Notes: generated by a model not told the origin, from the sequence alone. Numbered from the stretch's first letter, positions 15,926 through 25,887 are shown. The stretch is 32,407 nt of DNA from Phycisphaerae bacterium (GCA_021108335.1 JAIORC010000407.1:1-32407), one strand, 5' to 3'. Made by a program: numbers and translations.

Positions 15926-17788
15926 ATGGAGTTTAGTGTGAAACATAGCATTTCAATAGTGTTAGCCGCGGCGATTGGTCTGGCGGGCGTTTCTGTTTTT
16001 ACCTGCCGCTCTGCTTCCGGGGCTGGGATTGAAAAACCGGAATTTGAATTTGCCGGGTATAGGATTCCAGATTACGGCGACCAGGAAAGCGTCGATCTGC
16101 TGGCAGGCCTTCTGGCCGATGCCGACCCGCTGACCCGCCAGCAGGCGACGCGGGACCTGGGGTGGACCAACAACCACGCAGCCTTCGTGCCGCTGAAAAA
16201 GGCTTTGCTGGACAAGGCCCCGGCGGTTCGCGTTGCGGCTGTTGCGGCGGCGGTGGAGCTTGGCGGCGATTCGGCAGCCGAGTTTGTCGTCAAAGCCTTG
16301 GGCGCGAAGGAACCGGCAGTCTGCCTTGCGGGGATTTATGGTGCAGCCAGGCTCCGCGTCGCAAAGGCGGCGGAGAAGCTTGGCCCCATTGCCCGGGACG
16401 CCTCCAGGCCTCGAGTTCGGGCGGCGGCGTTGACGGCGTTGACGGAACTGGGCCTGGCTGCCCCCGAGTCGACGTTGAAAAAGGCATTGGCCGATGCCGC
16501 CGTTGTGGTGCGGCTGGCGGCGGCGAGAAATACGCTCCAATTGAAAAAGGCTGACGGGCTTATCGCGGTTTTAATGCAACTGGCGGAGAAAGACCCGGTT
16601 CCGGCTGTTCGTGCCGGGGTGCTGCCCGTCCTGGGCAAATTCGCAGCCGGCAAAGCGGGAAATATTCTCCGCCGTGTGTCAAAAAATCCCAATCCGCTGA
16701 TTCGCCGTGGGGCAGTGCTGGCTTATCATAATGCCCGGCAAAATCAGCGGATACCGGAGTTTTTGGAGGACGAGGTGTCGATAGTGCGGCTGGCGGCGAT
16801 TGTCGCAGCCGGCGATCTCAAAATTACTTCCACCAGGAATCGCCTGATGGCGTTGATGCTGGAGGCACCGGACGAGCAGACCCATCTCGCTGCCCGGGAG
16901 GCACTGTTGCGGATAGCGGCAGCAGATACCCCGCAAAATGCCCGAAAGCAACTGGCGGAACTGCTGAAGGAATTCAAAGAGGTGCGGGCGGAAATCGAGC
17001 GGTTGGGGAAAGAAGAGGCGAAAGCGAAGAAGAAAAAAAAGAAAAAGTCGAAGAAGAAAAAATTCGAATTGCCGGTGGCGAAGCGGAAGTATGAGCTTAT
17101 CGAGCGGAACGGTGTTGCCTGTTGCAGGATTATAGGCGAAATGAAATACCGGCAGGCTTGCAATTTTCTGTTGAAGCATCTGGATGAATTGCCGCTTGAT
17201 TCGCCGGTGCTTGGCGAGGCTGCCTGGGCGTTGGGCAAGCTGGACGACCTCAACGCGGTTGGTCCGCTGATGGCTTTGCTGGAGAAATGTCGCAAGAGGG
17301 GTATTAAGTATTTCAAAGCGCTGGTGGCAATGCGGGCAGCGCCTCCATACAGCCCGATTGTTACCGGCAGGGTGATTCGCTCGCTGGGCGATTTGAAGGC
17401 CCGCAAGGCTGTCGCTGCACTGTTGCGGATTCCCAAAGTGGATGTTCAGGGAATGCGTATGAACCATGAATCTGCCGAGATGATCCGGGCGATGGGGCAA
17501 CTGGAGTGCCCGGAGAATCGCGAGAAATTCCGTGGATGTGTCTTGGAAATTCTCTCCGATGAGGGCCTGAAGTTCGAGGCCCGCTTTAGTGCGGCGGTGC
17601 TGGCGGCACGGTGGAAGATGTCCAAAGCCTTGCAAACGCTGCGACAATTGCTCACAGAGGAACGGCCTGGGCCTATGGGAATGCAACTGGCCGGCTGGGC
17701 GATTCAGGAAATTTCCGGTAAAACGCCCGAAATTCCAGAACCATATCTCAAAAAAGGCCCGTGGATTTTGACCCAAACCGGTAAATAG
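15926..17788 (+). CDS. Secreted HEAT-repeat protein with poly-Lys linker
   Basis: Signal peptide (ISIVLAAAIGLAGVSVFTC); repeated helices e.g. DADPLTRQQATRDLGWTNNHAAFVPLKKALLDKAPAVRVAAVAAAVELG; EEAKAKKKKKKKSKKKKFELPV linker. Confidence 0.85.
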   Translation: MEFSVKHSISIVLAAAIGLAGVSVFTCRSASGAGIEKPEFEFAGYRIPDYGDQESVDLLAGLLADADPLTRQQATRDLGWTNNHAAFVPLKKALLDKAPAVRVAAVAAAVELGGDSAAEFVVKALGAKEPAVCLAGIYGAARLRVAKAAEKLGPIARDASRPRVRAAALTALTELGLAAPESTLKKALADAAVVVRLAAARNTLQLKKADGLIAVLMQLAEKDPVPAVRAGVLPVLGKFAAGKAGNILRRVSKNPNPLIRRGAVLAYHNARQNQRIPEFLEDEVSIVRLAAIVAAGDLKITSTRNRLMALMLEAPDEQTHLAAREALLRIAAADTPQNARKQLAELLKEFKEVRAEIERLGKEEAKAKKKKKKKSKKKKFELPVAKRKYELIERNGVACCRIIGEMKYRQACNFLLKHLDELPLDSPVLGEAAWALGKLDDLNAVGPLMALLEKCRKRGIKYFKALVAMRAAPPYSPIVTGRVIRSLGDLKARKAVAALLRIPKVDVQGMRMNHESAEMIRAMGQLECPENREKFRGCVLEILSDEGLKFEARFSAAVLAARWKMSKALQTLRQLLTEERPGPMGMQLAGWAIQEISGKTPEIPEPYLKKGPWILTQTGK

Positions 17789-17841
17789 AGGCGGCAAAAC
17801 TGGAAAAACAAAAATAAGCCGAAAAAAATTTACACAAATCA

Positions 17842-17870
17842 TTGACAAACAGGCGATAACATAATAAAGT
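17842..17870 (+). promoter_or_regulatory. Candidate promoter of the cold-shock gene
   Basis: TTGACA - 17 nt - TAAAGT about 110 nt upstream of the CDS; A-rich tract just upstream. Confidence 0.45.
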
Positions 17871-17981
17871 TACTCTGTCCATCCGGGCTGTTTGAGGAAA
17901 AGTTTCCCCTCCCGTATGGCAGTTGTTACAGTGTGTTTCCTTTGTGAAGGGCTGCACTGCTTGTTTGGAAGGAGCCAGAAT

Positions 17982-18182
17982 ATGGCTAATGGTAAAGTGA
18001 AGTGGTTTAACGATTCGAAGGGGTTTGGTTTTATCGAGGTTGATGACGGTACTGATGTATTTGTTCATTACAACGATATTTCGGGTGACGGATACAAGTC
18101 GCTCGCCGAAGGCGAGGCGGTTACGTTCGAAATTACCCAAGGAGACAAAGGCCCCAAGGCTACAAACGTTCAGAAGGCCTAA
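17982..18182 (+). CDS. CspA-family cold-shock protein
   Basis: [71 protein letters not shown] ribosome-binding site. Confidence 0.97.
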   Translation: MANGKVKWFNDSKGFGFIEVDDGTDVFVHYNDISGDGYKSLAEGEAVTFEITQGDKGPKATNVQKA

Positions 18183-18222
18183 TGTTTAAAACAGACTTTT
18201 AAGCTTTAACTGAACTATCCTG

Positions 18223-18252
18223 CGCCGTCCCGATTGGGGCGGCGTTTTTTTT
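18223..18252 (+). terminator. Rho-independent terminator after the cold-shock gene
   Basis: CGCCGTCCC-gatt-GGGGCGGCG followed by TTTTTTTT. Confidence 0.9.
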
Positions 18253-18281
18253 GCGAATTTCAAGTCCAAGCATCCGTTGTT

Positions 18282-18305
18282 AGGTGGCCCCTTGGGGGAT
18301 GAATC
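18282..18305 (+). repeat. Core D element
   Basis: AGGTGGCCCCTTGGGGGATGAATC. Confidence 0.8.
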
Positions 18306-18311
18306 CCTCAA

Positions 18312-19262
18312 TCATCTATTGTTTGATGGTTGTGGTGGTTTCGCTGCCGGTGGAACGACGTGGGGTTTGGTGGCTGGTCTCAAGTCTCCAGCCTCTGGCC
18401 TCGAGCCTCGCTTTTCCTCCGGCAGAATGATGTGGGGCTTGGTGGAGAGTTTTATTTTCGTGTTTGCGGGCCGGCCCCGCGTGGCGTCGGGCTTTGGGGA
18501 AATCTTGAAGTTTACGGGTTTGCTCTTGCCGTCGGCATCGACGTAGCTGGACAACGCGGGATAATACTCTACGCTGATTGCCTGCCATTCGTGCGGCTTG
18601 GTGCGAACCCGTCGGAGAATGCGTTCGACGTTGGCCAGCCGCTCCCACCCTCCGCCGCGTCTGGCGAAGTACCACAATTCCACCCGCCAGACAATATCGC
18701 TCTTCTGGTCGTCCATGCGGGATTTGTGAAATCCCGTCGTCCGCATCAGTTCCAGCAGTACCGTCGCCCGCGGGCCTTTGCCGCGGATATAGAGCACGCG
18801 GCGGTAGTCCATGAAGTCTTTCTTGCCGCCGGCTATAATCAGCTTCGTAATCGCATCGGCGTCGGCCTGCGTGAACGGTTTTTGCGTTTTCTTTGCGGGC
18901 AGGCCGAGTTGTTTGCGGCGAATCGCCAGTAGGCGGAGCATTCGGCTGTCGACGAAATTCAGGTTGATTCCCTCGATATTCCGGCTGTCGGTTGTGGAAA
19001 TGCAGATGTCGTAGGTCGCATCGCCGGGCAGTTTGCCGAAGGCGAATCGGCCTGTCTTTTTGTCGAACGAATGCGGCTGATATTTTTTCCCGGTAACGCG
19101 GGACACGGCGGTGAGAGTTTTGACAGCGTTGGCGGGCGAGATTGTTCCGGTAAGTCTGCCGGCTTTGGGTGGTTTTGCCACCGGCGGGTCATCCTTGAGT
19201 TTCACTCCGCCGCAGGAAAGCAGCGCCGCCACAATCACCAGGATAACCGGAACTTTTTTCAT
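18312..19262 (-). CDS. Putative lipoprotein
   Basis: MKKVPVILVIVAALLSCGGVKLKDD lipobox LLSC; Carboxypeptidase-regulatory-like segment GRLTGTISPANAVKTLTAVSRVTGKKYQPHSFDKKTGRFAFGKLPGDATYDI. Confidence 0.7.
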   Translation of the reverse strand: MKKVPVILVIVAALLSCGGVKLKDDPPVAKPPKAGRLTGTISPANAVKTLTAVSRVTGKKYQPHSFDKKTGRFAFGKLPGDATYDICISTTDSRNIEGINLNFVDSRMLRLLAIRRKQLGLPAKKTQKPFTQADADAITKLIIAGGKKDFMDYRRVLYIRGKGPRATVLLELMRTTGFHKSRMDDQKSDIVWRVELWYFARRGGGWERLANVERILRRVRTKPHEWQAISVEYYPALSSYVDADGKSKPVNFKISPKPDATRGRPANTKIKLSTKPHIILPEEKRGSRPEAGDLRPATKPHVVPPAAKPPQPSNNR

Positions 19263-19274
19263 GGGTTCTACCGT

Positions 19275-20846
19275 TTACTCGTATGTTCTGCCTTTTCTCT
19301 TTTTGCCTGTATTTTTTCGAGCGGCGGCGATCAGTTTGTTGCCGTATTTGCTGGGGTACTTACCCGTTACGCAGCCGGTGCACAAATCGCAGCCGTCTAT
19401 CTCAAGGCATTTGCTCAGATCCGGGACGGACAGGTATCGCAGGCTGTCCAACCCCAGCGTTTTTGCCATGCGGGCGAGAGTCTTATCGCTCGGGCAGCCA
19501 TTGTAGCCGTTGCCAAAGAACGACGGTGCGAACAGTTCGCCAATTGTGGACATGTCGATTCCGTAGAAACACGGTGCGATAATCGGCGGGCAAGCCACCC
19601 GCACGTGTACTTCGCTGGCTCCGCCTTGGCGGCGAATCTGCTTCACCAGACTCCGCAGCGTGGTCGAACGGACAATCGAATCTTCCACGAGGAAGACTTT
19701 CTTGCCGGTCAGCACGCTGGGCAGCGGCGTGTACTTGTACCGGACGCTCTGGCTGCGTGTGGTGTCGGACTGGATAAACGTCCGCCCGACGTAGCGGTTT
19801 CTCATCAGGCCCTCGACGCACGGTATGCCGATGTGATAGGCGTACGAGTCGGCGGCGGCTTTGGCGGTATCCGGCACGGGCACGACGATGCTGTTTTCGT
19901 TGACGGCCTGGTCTTCCAGTTCCGCTAAGCGCTTGCCCAGATTGGCACGGGCGACGTACACCCCCGTACCGTCCATTTCGCTGGCGACGTTGGAGAAATA
20001 AACCCACTCGAAGAAGCAATGGGCCTTCCGTTTGGGTTTGGCGAATTCCTCGAACCGCAGGCTGCCGTCTTCGATAATCGCCATTTGCCCCGGTGGCAGG
20101 CAGCAGACCTGGTCGAAGCCCAGGTTCGTCAGCGCGACCGATTCGCTGGCGGCACCGAAGAGTTTGCCCTGGACGCCGTAGCTCAGCGGGCGAAGCCCCA
20201 GCGGATCGCGGGCAACGACCATCCGCCCCAGCGCGTCGAGAAATACCATGTTGTAGGCGCCGTCGAAATGCTTGCTCATACTGGACATAACCTTTACAAG
20301 GTCGGGCTTTCTGTCGCCGCGCAGGCGATACGCCAGTTCGTGCATGATAATTTCGGTGTCGGTGTCGAGCGTGAAGTGATAGTCCCGCTTGGCCAGCAGG
20401 CGATCCCGCAGGTCGGTGTAATTCGCCAGATTTCCGTTGAATCCGAAACTGTACCATTTCCACAGCCGTCCGTGGTGTCGCTCGAACGGCTGGGCGTAGC
20501 GGGCGTCGTCCTTGCCGCAGGTGGCGTAGCGAACATGGCCGATTACCGCCTTGCCTGCATACTCCTGCAAAATGGCTGCGTGCTTCGACGGGTGCGACAT
20601 GCGGAACGCCTCGCCGACGTTGCCGATGTCCTTGAACGTATCCAGCAGTTGCATCCGGTTTGGATCGTAGCTGCTAAGCCCGGCGGCAAGCTGTCCGCGA
20701 TTCTGCAGGTTCAGCAGCATCATCGGCATCATTTTGGTTACGTCGCCGTCGGCGGCGGTCTGGCTGGCCAAGCCGCCCCGGCCCACCGACTTGTCCAGGC
20801 AATACAGGGCAGCTATCCCGCACTCATGATGTAATTCGTCACTCAC
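19275..20846 (-). CDS. purF: Amidophosphoribosyltransferase
   Basis: HECGIAALYC N-terminal nucleophile region, VIGHVRYATCGK, FNGNLANYTDLR, PRTase motif VFLVEDSIVRSTTLRSLV, C-terminal CDLCTGCVTGKYP. GTG start at 20846. Confidence 0.9.
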   Translation of the reverse strand: MSDELHHECGIAALYCLDKSVGRGGLASQTAADGDVTKMMPMMLLNLQNRGQLAAGLSSYDPNRMQLLDTFKDIGNVGEAFRMSHPSKHAAILQEYAGKAVIGHVRYATCGKDDARYAQPFERHHGRLWKWYSFGFNGNLANYTDLRDRLLAKRDYHFTLDTDTEIIMHELAYRLRGDRKPDLVKVMSSMSKHFDGAYNMVFLDALGRMVVARDPLGLRPLSYGVQGKLFGAASESVALTNLGFDQVCCLPPGQMAIIEDGSLRFEEFAKPKRKAHCFFEWVYFSNVASEMDGTGVYVARANLGKRLAELEDQAVNENSIVVPVPDTAKAAADSYAYHIGIPCVEGLMRNRYVGRTFIQSDTTRSQSVRYKYTPLPSVLTGKKVFLVEDSIVRSTTLRSLVKQIRRQGGASEVHVRVACPPIIAPCFYGIDMSTIGELFAPSFFGNGYNGCPSDKTLARMAKTLGLDSLRYLSVPDLSKCLEIDGCDLCTGCVTGKYPSKYGNKLIAAARKNTGKKRKGRTYE

Positions 20847-21116
20847 GCATATCTCCGTCGTTCCAACCCCGCGATTCCACCGACAAACCGGAAACAATCG
20901 CAGAGCAATAAAAGTATCGATAAAAGCAGGTCATGCAACTCGTCGCATGGCAAACCAGGTGTTACGATAAATTAAAACCTGTTATGCAACAAGCCGTATA
21001 ACCTACTGCTGCTTATAGTAACGAAACACGGCGGCGGAAACAAATACGCATGCCGAATTTTGCCCGAAATAGACGCAAAAATCGAAAATGATGAACACTG
21101 CCGGAAATTTCAGCCG

Positions 21117-21139
21117 AGCACAGGTTGCAAACCTGTGCT
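21117..21139. repeat. Core C palindrome (AGCACAGGTT-GCA-AACCTGTGCT)
   Basis: Perfect 10-bp arms. Confidence 0.8.
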
Positions 21140-21190
21140 ACCAATCTACAATAGGAGCAATAATTTGCCACAATTACTTGAGGAAGACAA

Positions 21191-21634
21191 ATGACATTAG
21201 CCGAAACCATCAAAGAACAAATCATGCAGGCGATGAAGCAGAAGCTGGAACTGGAAAAGAATATCCTGCGCGTCGCCCTGGGCGAAATCCAGCGAATCGA
21301 AACCCGCCAGGGGTCGATCACCGAAGCCGAGGCTCAGAAGGCCCTGCGAAAACTCATCGCCAGCAATAAGGAAACGATAGCGGCGGCCCCCGAGAAGGAT
21401 AATTCCGACCTCCTGCGGGAAAATCAGATAATCGAAGCGCTTCTGCCCCAACTGTGGGATCAGGCTAAGATCACGGAGTTTCTGTCCTCCGACGAGGATG
21501 CCCTGGCTGGTATTCGCTCGGCGGGCGGCGACGGCCAAGCTACCGGCGTGGCGATGAAATCTCTCAAAGCCGCCGGGGCTGCGGTCAACGGCAAAGACGT
21601 CGCAGCCGTTGTCGGCAACCTGCGAAACGGATAA
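21191..21634 (+). CDS. yqeY: GatB/YqeY domain protein
   Basis: TLAETIKEQIMQAMKQKLELEKNILRVALGEIQRIE...IEALLPQLWDQAKITEFL...GQATGVAMKSLKAAGAAVNGKDVAAVV. Confidence 0.85.
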   Translation: MTLAETIKEQIMQAMKQKLELEKNILRVALGEIQRIETRQGSITEAEAQKALRKLIASNKETIAAAPEKDNSDLLRENQIIEALLPQLWDQAKITEFLSSDEDALAGIRSAGGDGQATGVAMKSLKAAGAAVNGKDVAAVVGNLRNG

Positions 21635-21653
21635 CCCCAGAACATCCCCCACC

Positions 21654-22337
21654 ATGAGAACCATGAATCGTAACCGTCTGGCTAGCACATGGATACTGCT
21701 AAGCGTGGGGCAATTTGTCGTCATGACTGTCATTGCCATGGCGAATTATCCCGGCGGGCATCCGTTTGATCTGTCATCCGAAGGATACGACTTCTGGCAG
21801 AACACGCTATGCGACCTGGGCGAGACCGTTACGGAAAGCGGGCTGATAAATCCCGGAACGGCAAAGTGGTTCAACGCCTCGATGATCATTTTGATGCTCA
21901 GCTTCGTGCCGCTGTGGCTCATCCTGCCGCGTACATTTCCCAGCCGGCGGCGAATCGGCATGGTTGTCCGCATTGCCGGGATGCTGTCGCTTGCCGGCAT
22001 GCTGGGTGTCGGGCTTACCCCAGCCGACCGGTACGTGTTCCTGCACAGCCTGGCCATCGGGTGCGCCTCGATACCCGGGATTCCAGCCCTGCTGCTTGCG
22101 GTGATAGGTATGATTTCCGATGGGAAATGCCCCCGCGTCTATACAATCGGCAGCATCGTTTTTCTGGTAATCGCCATAATTCACTTCACCCAATACGTCC
22201 AGCATTTCTGGCTGGGATATCCATGGACGCCTATCGATCCGATCTGCCAGAAAATCGCCGTTACCATCGGCTTGTCGTGGATGGTCGCCACCGCGATTGT
22301 CGCGAGGCGGCAGGAACGGGAAGCGGATACTGATTAA
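21654..22337 (+). CDS. Multi-pass membrane protein, DUF998-like
   Basis: Multiple TM segments and FWQNTLCDLGETVTESGLINPGTAKWFNASMIIL; family call by resemblance only. Confidence 0.6.
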   Translation: MRTMNRNRLASTWILLSVGQFVVMTVIAMANYPGGHPFDLSSEGYDFWQNTLCDLGETVTESGLINPGTAKWFNASMIILMLSFVPLWLILPRTFPSRRRIGMVVRIAGMLSLAGMLGVGLTPADRYVFLHSLAIGCASIPGIPALLLAVIGMISDGKCPRVYTIGSIVFLVIAIIHFTQYVQHFWLGYPWTPIDPICQKIAVTIGLSWMVATAIVARRQEREADTD

Positions 22338-22365
22338 CATACGGCGTAACTTGTCGTGCGGGGTG

Positions 22366-23151
22366 TCAATCCCGGCCCATTTTAACGTAGCCGCTATATT
22401 TCGTATACGCTACAGTCGGAAACTTCAGCGTCTTCCTCTTTGACTCCTTCGCCTCGAGGGCCTCTATTTTGAACGATTTTTCGGCAACTTTCTCCGTTTG
22501 GTTCCAGAAACGAATATAGCCGCTGATACCCTCGGCAAGCCTATTGGTATTGTTGGTAACGGTAAACCGCACGCGTATGTATTTCGTTTTATTTTTAACA
22601 TTAATCCTGCCGATACTGACCGGTGCCAGGGATTGTATTTCCTTGCGTTGTTTTGGCGAAAGCAATTCCATGCACCTGGTATTCATCAATTGCAACTGGG
22701 ACAATTCCGCTTCCAGTATTTTGCACCGCTGTTTGTAGTCTTCTTCATTATGGGAATCGTTATCACGGGAATCGTCGGATTCCTTGTCGGTATCGGCATC
22801 ATCCGTGGCGGCAACTGTTGGCGCGACGCTGCCGGCTGACCGTGTTGCATCCGATTGCCGCTGGAGCAGTTTGTCGTTTGCCTTCTTGAATTCCATTATT
22901 TTGCCCATGACTTCTTTCACGTTGGCCTGCGATTTATCGTAATCGGTTTCCGCTTTTGCCAGTTTTGTCGCCATGGTGGATTTTGACTCAACCGCCCAGA
23001 GGGTTACAACTATCAGTATCGCACAGGCTACTCCCAGGATAACGGCTACTATGGTTAACATTAACGTGGTGTTTTGCCCGCGGTGCGTCATTTGATATCG
23101 GGACATGATCGGACGATTCTGGGCGTCATGTTGTTGCTGATTCATTTGCAT
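22366..23151 (-). CDS. Single-pass membrane protein with coiled coil and C-terminal beta domain (FxLYD-like)
   Basis: TLMLTIVAVILGVACAILIVVTLWAV TM; Asp/Glu-rich linker; SIGRINVKNKTKYIRVRFTVTNNTNRLAEGISGYIRFWNQTEKVAEKSF. Confidence 0.6.
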   Translation of the reverse strand: MQMNQQQHDAQNRPIMSRYQMTHRGQNTTLMLTIVAVILGVACAILIVVTLWAVESKSTMATKLAKAETDYDKSQANVKEVMGKIMEFKKANDKLLQRQSDATRSAGSVAPTVAATDDADTDKESDDSRDNDSHNEEDYKQRCKILEAELSQLQLMNTRCMELLSPKQRKEIQSLAPVSIGRINVKNKTKYIRVRFTVTNNTNRLAEGISGYIRFWNQTEKVAEKSFKIEALEAKESKRKTLKFPTVAYTKYSGYVKMGRD

Positions 23152-23326
23152 TATCCTTCCTTTTATTCAAAGAAAACTGCCTTCCGGCGTTCATGTATGC
23201 CATTATCGGCAATGCCTATCTGATTAGACAACCATCGCTTAAAAAAATTCACACAAATATCAATATTTTTCCCATGGCGGGGCGACACCGCAAAGGGTGG
23301 CTTTGTCCGATGGTTTACCGCCGCGG

Positions 23327-24481
23327 TTATTTCGCCTGGCAGCGTTTTTGCAGTTCGGCGAGGGCGGTCTCGAAATCGCTCGGCCAGGGTGCGGTAAGGT
23401 TCATCATCTCGCCGCTGCGTGGGTGGCGGAATTCGATTGTGTGGGCGTGGAGGGCCTGTCGCGTAATCAGCGGGCCTTCGGCGACTTCGGGGTGGCCGTC
23501 CAGTTGGCTGCGATACAAAGGCCCGCCGCCGTACATGCGGTCGCCGATAATGGGATGCCCCAGAAAACTCATGTGCACCCGCAACTGGTGTGTCCTGCCG
23601 GTCTTGGGAGACAATTCCACCAGCGTGAAAGACATCTCCGTGCCGGCAGGCCTGAGCCGCTGGACCACCTTGTATCGCGTTATCGCCGACTTGGTCTGGA
23701 TGGGATGCTCCCTGCCGGTCAGGCGGTGGACGGCATACTTCTCGCGGAACTTGGGATGCTTGCCGATGGGCATGTCTATTACGTCTTCTTCCAGGGCTAA
23801 TTGCCCGTGGACGATGGCGGTGTAGGTTTTCTGTATCTTGCGATGTTCGAACTGCTGGCCGAGCCGCCAGAGGGCAAGCTCGGTCTTGGCGACGAGGATA
23901 ATGCCCGTCGTGTCGCGATCCAGGCGGTGGACGATGCCCGGGCGGAATATCTCGCCGCTGGTGGGCAGCTCCTTGATGTCCCGCCAGTTCTTCTTGAAGT
24001 AGAACGCCAAGCCGTTGACCAGCGTACCCGTCCAATTGCCCCTCGCCGGATGGATAATAAGGTCGGCCTGCTTGTTGATAGCCATCATATCGTCATCCTC
24101 GTAGACGATATCCAGCGGAATGTCCTCCGGCGGAATTTCCCTGGGCTTGACTGTCGGCAGCATCATGTCGATGGCGTCGCCGTTGCGTATCGTGTAGCTG
24201 GGCTTGACGATTTTCGAATTGACGGTAACGTTGCCTTCCTTGATGTATCGCTGCAAGGCAGTGCGGCTGGTGCTTTTGCCCAGCCGACCGGCGAGATACT
24301 TATCCAGCCGCCGGTTGGGCCTGGCCCGGCGGATGTCTATCCGCAGATGCGCAAGGCCGTCTTCCTCGGCGGCGACGGACGTCTCCACCGCCTCCATGCC
24401 GTCCCGCGTCGTTTCCACCGGGCCGTCGTCGGGAAGGTCCAAGACCTCTTCTGCGTCGGGTTGTCTGTCTTCAGCATTCAT
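23327..24481 (-). CDS. RluD-family 23S rRNA pseudouridine synthase (S4 domain)
   Basis: S4-like RLDKYLAGRLGKSTSRTALQRYIKEGNVTVN; catalytic HRLDRDTTGIILVAKT; RTHQLRVHMSFLGHPIIGD. Start taken at MNAEDRQ. Confidence 0.92.
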   Translation of the reverse strand: MNAEDRQPDAEEVLDLPDDGPVETTRDGMEAVETSVAAEEDGLAHLRIDIRRARPNRRLDKYLAGRLGKSTSRTALQRYIKEGNVTVNSKIVKPSYTIRNGDAIDMMLPTVKPREIPPEDIPLDIVYEDDDMMAINKQADLIIHPARGNWTGTLVNGLAFYFKKNWRDIKELPTSGEIFRPGIVHRLDRDTTGIILVAKTELALWRLGQQFEHRKIQKTYTAIVHGQLALEEDVIDMPIGKHPKFREKYAVHRLTGREHPIQTKSAITRYKVVQRLRPAGTEMSFTLVELSPKTGRTHQLRVHMSFLGHPIIGDRMYGGGPLYRSQLDGHPEVAEGPLITRQALHAHTIEFRHPRSGEMMNLTAPWPSDFETALAELQKRCQAK

Positions 24482-24510
24482 CTTCCGGCAAAGGATACTC
24501 GAAACGCGGA

Positions 24511-24543
24511 TAAAAAACGAGCCGTCTGCATTTGCGGACGGCC
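24511..24543 (-). terminator. Rho-independent terminator after the GH130-type gene
   Basis: Minus strand: GCCGTCCGC-aaat-GCAGACGGC then TCGTTTTTTA. Confidence 0.8.
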
Positions 24544-24573
24544 CGTGCAATATCTGCTGAACAGAAAATCTTA

Positions 24574-25575
24574 TCAAGCGATGCTATTGGCCTTGATGAA
24601 GTCGATCAGTTCATCCACCTGCGTAAAGGCCATGCCGACGACAGTGTCCGCTCCGCCGTAGTAGATCGCGATGCGGCCGGTGGCGGCATCGGCGAGAGCG
24701 GCACACGGAAAGAGCACGTTCGGCACGTCGCCGACGCATTCGTATGTTTCTCGCGGATTGAGGATGTAAGGTTCGGTGCGGGCGATGACTTTCCACGGCT
24801 CGTCGATGTCCAGCAGGGCTGCGCCTGCGCTGTAATTGAAGCCGTTGCACGAAGTCAGCACGCCGTGGTAAATCAGCAACCAGCCGGCGGTGGTTTCGAT
24901 GGGAATCGGCCCGGCACCTATTTTGGTAGCCTGCCAGCCCTGGCCGCTCAACGCGCCCATCGCAAAACGATGTTTGCCCCAGTGGCACATATCCGGGCTT
25001 TCGCTGTAGAAAATATCTCCGAACGGCGTGTGGCCGTTGTCGCTGGGGCGGGACAGCATAGCGAATTTGCCGTTTATCTTCCGGGGAAACATCACGCCGT
25101 TACGGTTGAACGGCAGGAAAGCGTTTTCGAGTTGGTGGAACTCCTTGAAGTCCAGCGTCCAGGCGACGCCTATTGTCGGGAGGCCGCGATAGGCGTTACA
25201 CCAGGTGATGTAGTAACGGTCCTCGATCCAGCAGACGCGCGGGTCGTAGCCGCATATAAACTCCGCGATTTCCGGGTCGTCGCATATAAACTCGATAGGC
25301 TCGTTATCGAGACGCCAGTTTATGCCGTCTTCGCTTTGCCCGCAGTGAAGCTGCATGTGGCGGCGTTTGTCGTCTACGCGGAAGACGCCCACGAATTTGC
25401 CCTCGAAAGGAATCACCGCGCTATTGAAGATACTGTTGGCGCACGGGATCAGGTCACGTGGAATGACGGGATTGCCACTGTACCGCCAGGCTACTTCGTC
25501 GCAGCCGGCGGGTTTATCTTCCCACGGAATGTTCGTCAGGGCCGGGCCGATGATTGTTTGCTTGTCATTCGACAT
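24574..25575 (-). CDS. GH130-family glycosidase/phosphorylase
   Basis: [40 protein letters not shown]...GQSEDGINW...[16 protein letters not shown]...[25 protein letters not shown] (MSNDKQ) at 25575. Confidence 0.88.
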   Translation of the reverse strand: MSNDKQTIIGPALTNIPWEDKPAGCDEVAWRYSGNPVIPRDLIPCANSIFNSAVIPFEGKFVGVFRVDDKRRHMQLHCGQSEDGINWRLDNEPIEFICDDPEIAEFICGYDPRVCWIEDRYYITWCNAYRGLPTIGVAWTLDFKEFHQLENAFLPFNRNGVMFPRKINGKFAMLSRPSDNGHTPFGDIFYSESPDMCHWGKHRFAMGALSGQGWQATKIGAGPIPIETTAGWLLIYHGVLTSCNGFNYSAGAALLDIDEPWKVIARTEPYILNPRETYECVGDVPNVLFPCAALADAATGRIAIYYGGADTVVGMAFTQVDELIDFIKANSIA

Positions 25576-25859
25576 ATTGTATTCTCCATATGGATTAGAT
25601 CGCGATTTCCTTAGTCCCTCTCGCAGACAACTGCCGGTACAAAGCCGTGCCGTCGGAAAATGCCTGGAAAACAACGCACTGAATCCGGCCATCTTGCGCA
25701 TTGCGTCTGTTTGTGTCAAGTAATCGTCCCTGGGGGAAAGCGGTTTATCGCGCCATCCAGTTTCCGGTTCCCGTTTTTCCGGTTCCGGTAGCTTTTTCCG
25801 CCAATGGGGCGGAATCTTCACTTTTTTTGATTTATTGTCATTTCCCGGCAGAAACGCCA

Positions 25860-25887
25860 TTGACAATTTTGCGTGAAAACCTATACT
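25860..25887 (+). promoter_or_regulatory. Sigma70-type promoter upstream of tRNA-Asp
   Basis: TTGACA - 16 nt - TATACT, about 58 nt before the mature tRNA 5' end. Confidence 0.75.

Noticed and set aside
16679-17848. 389-aa minus-strand ORF opposite the HEAT-repeat gene
   Set aside because: Composition (His/Arg/Gln/Phe-rich) is typical of antisense reading; the plus strand has the coherent HEAT-repeat protein.
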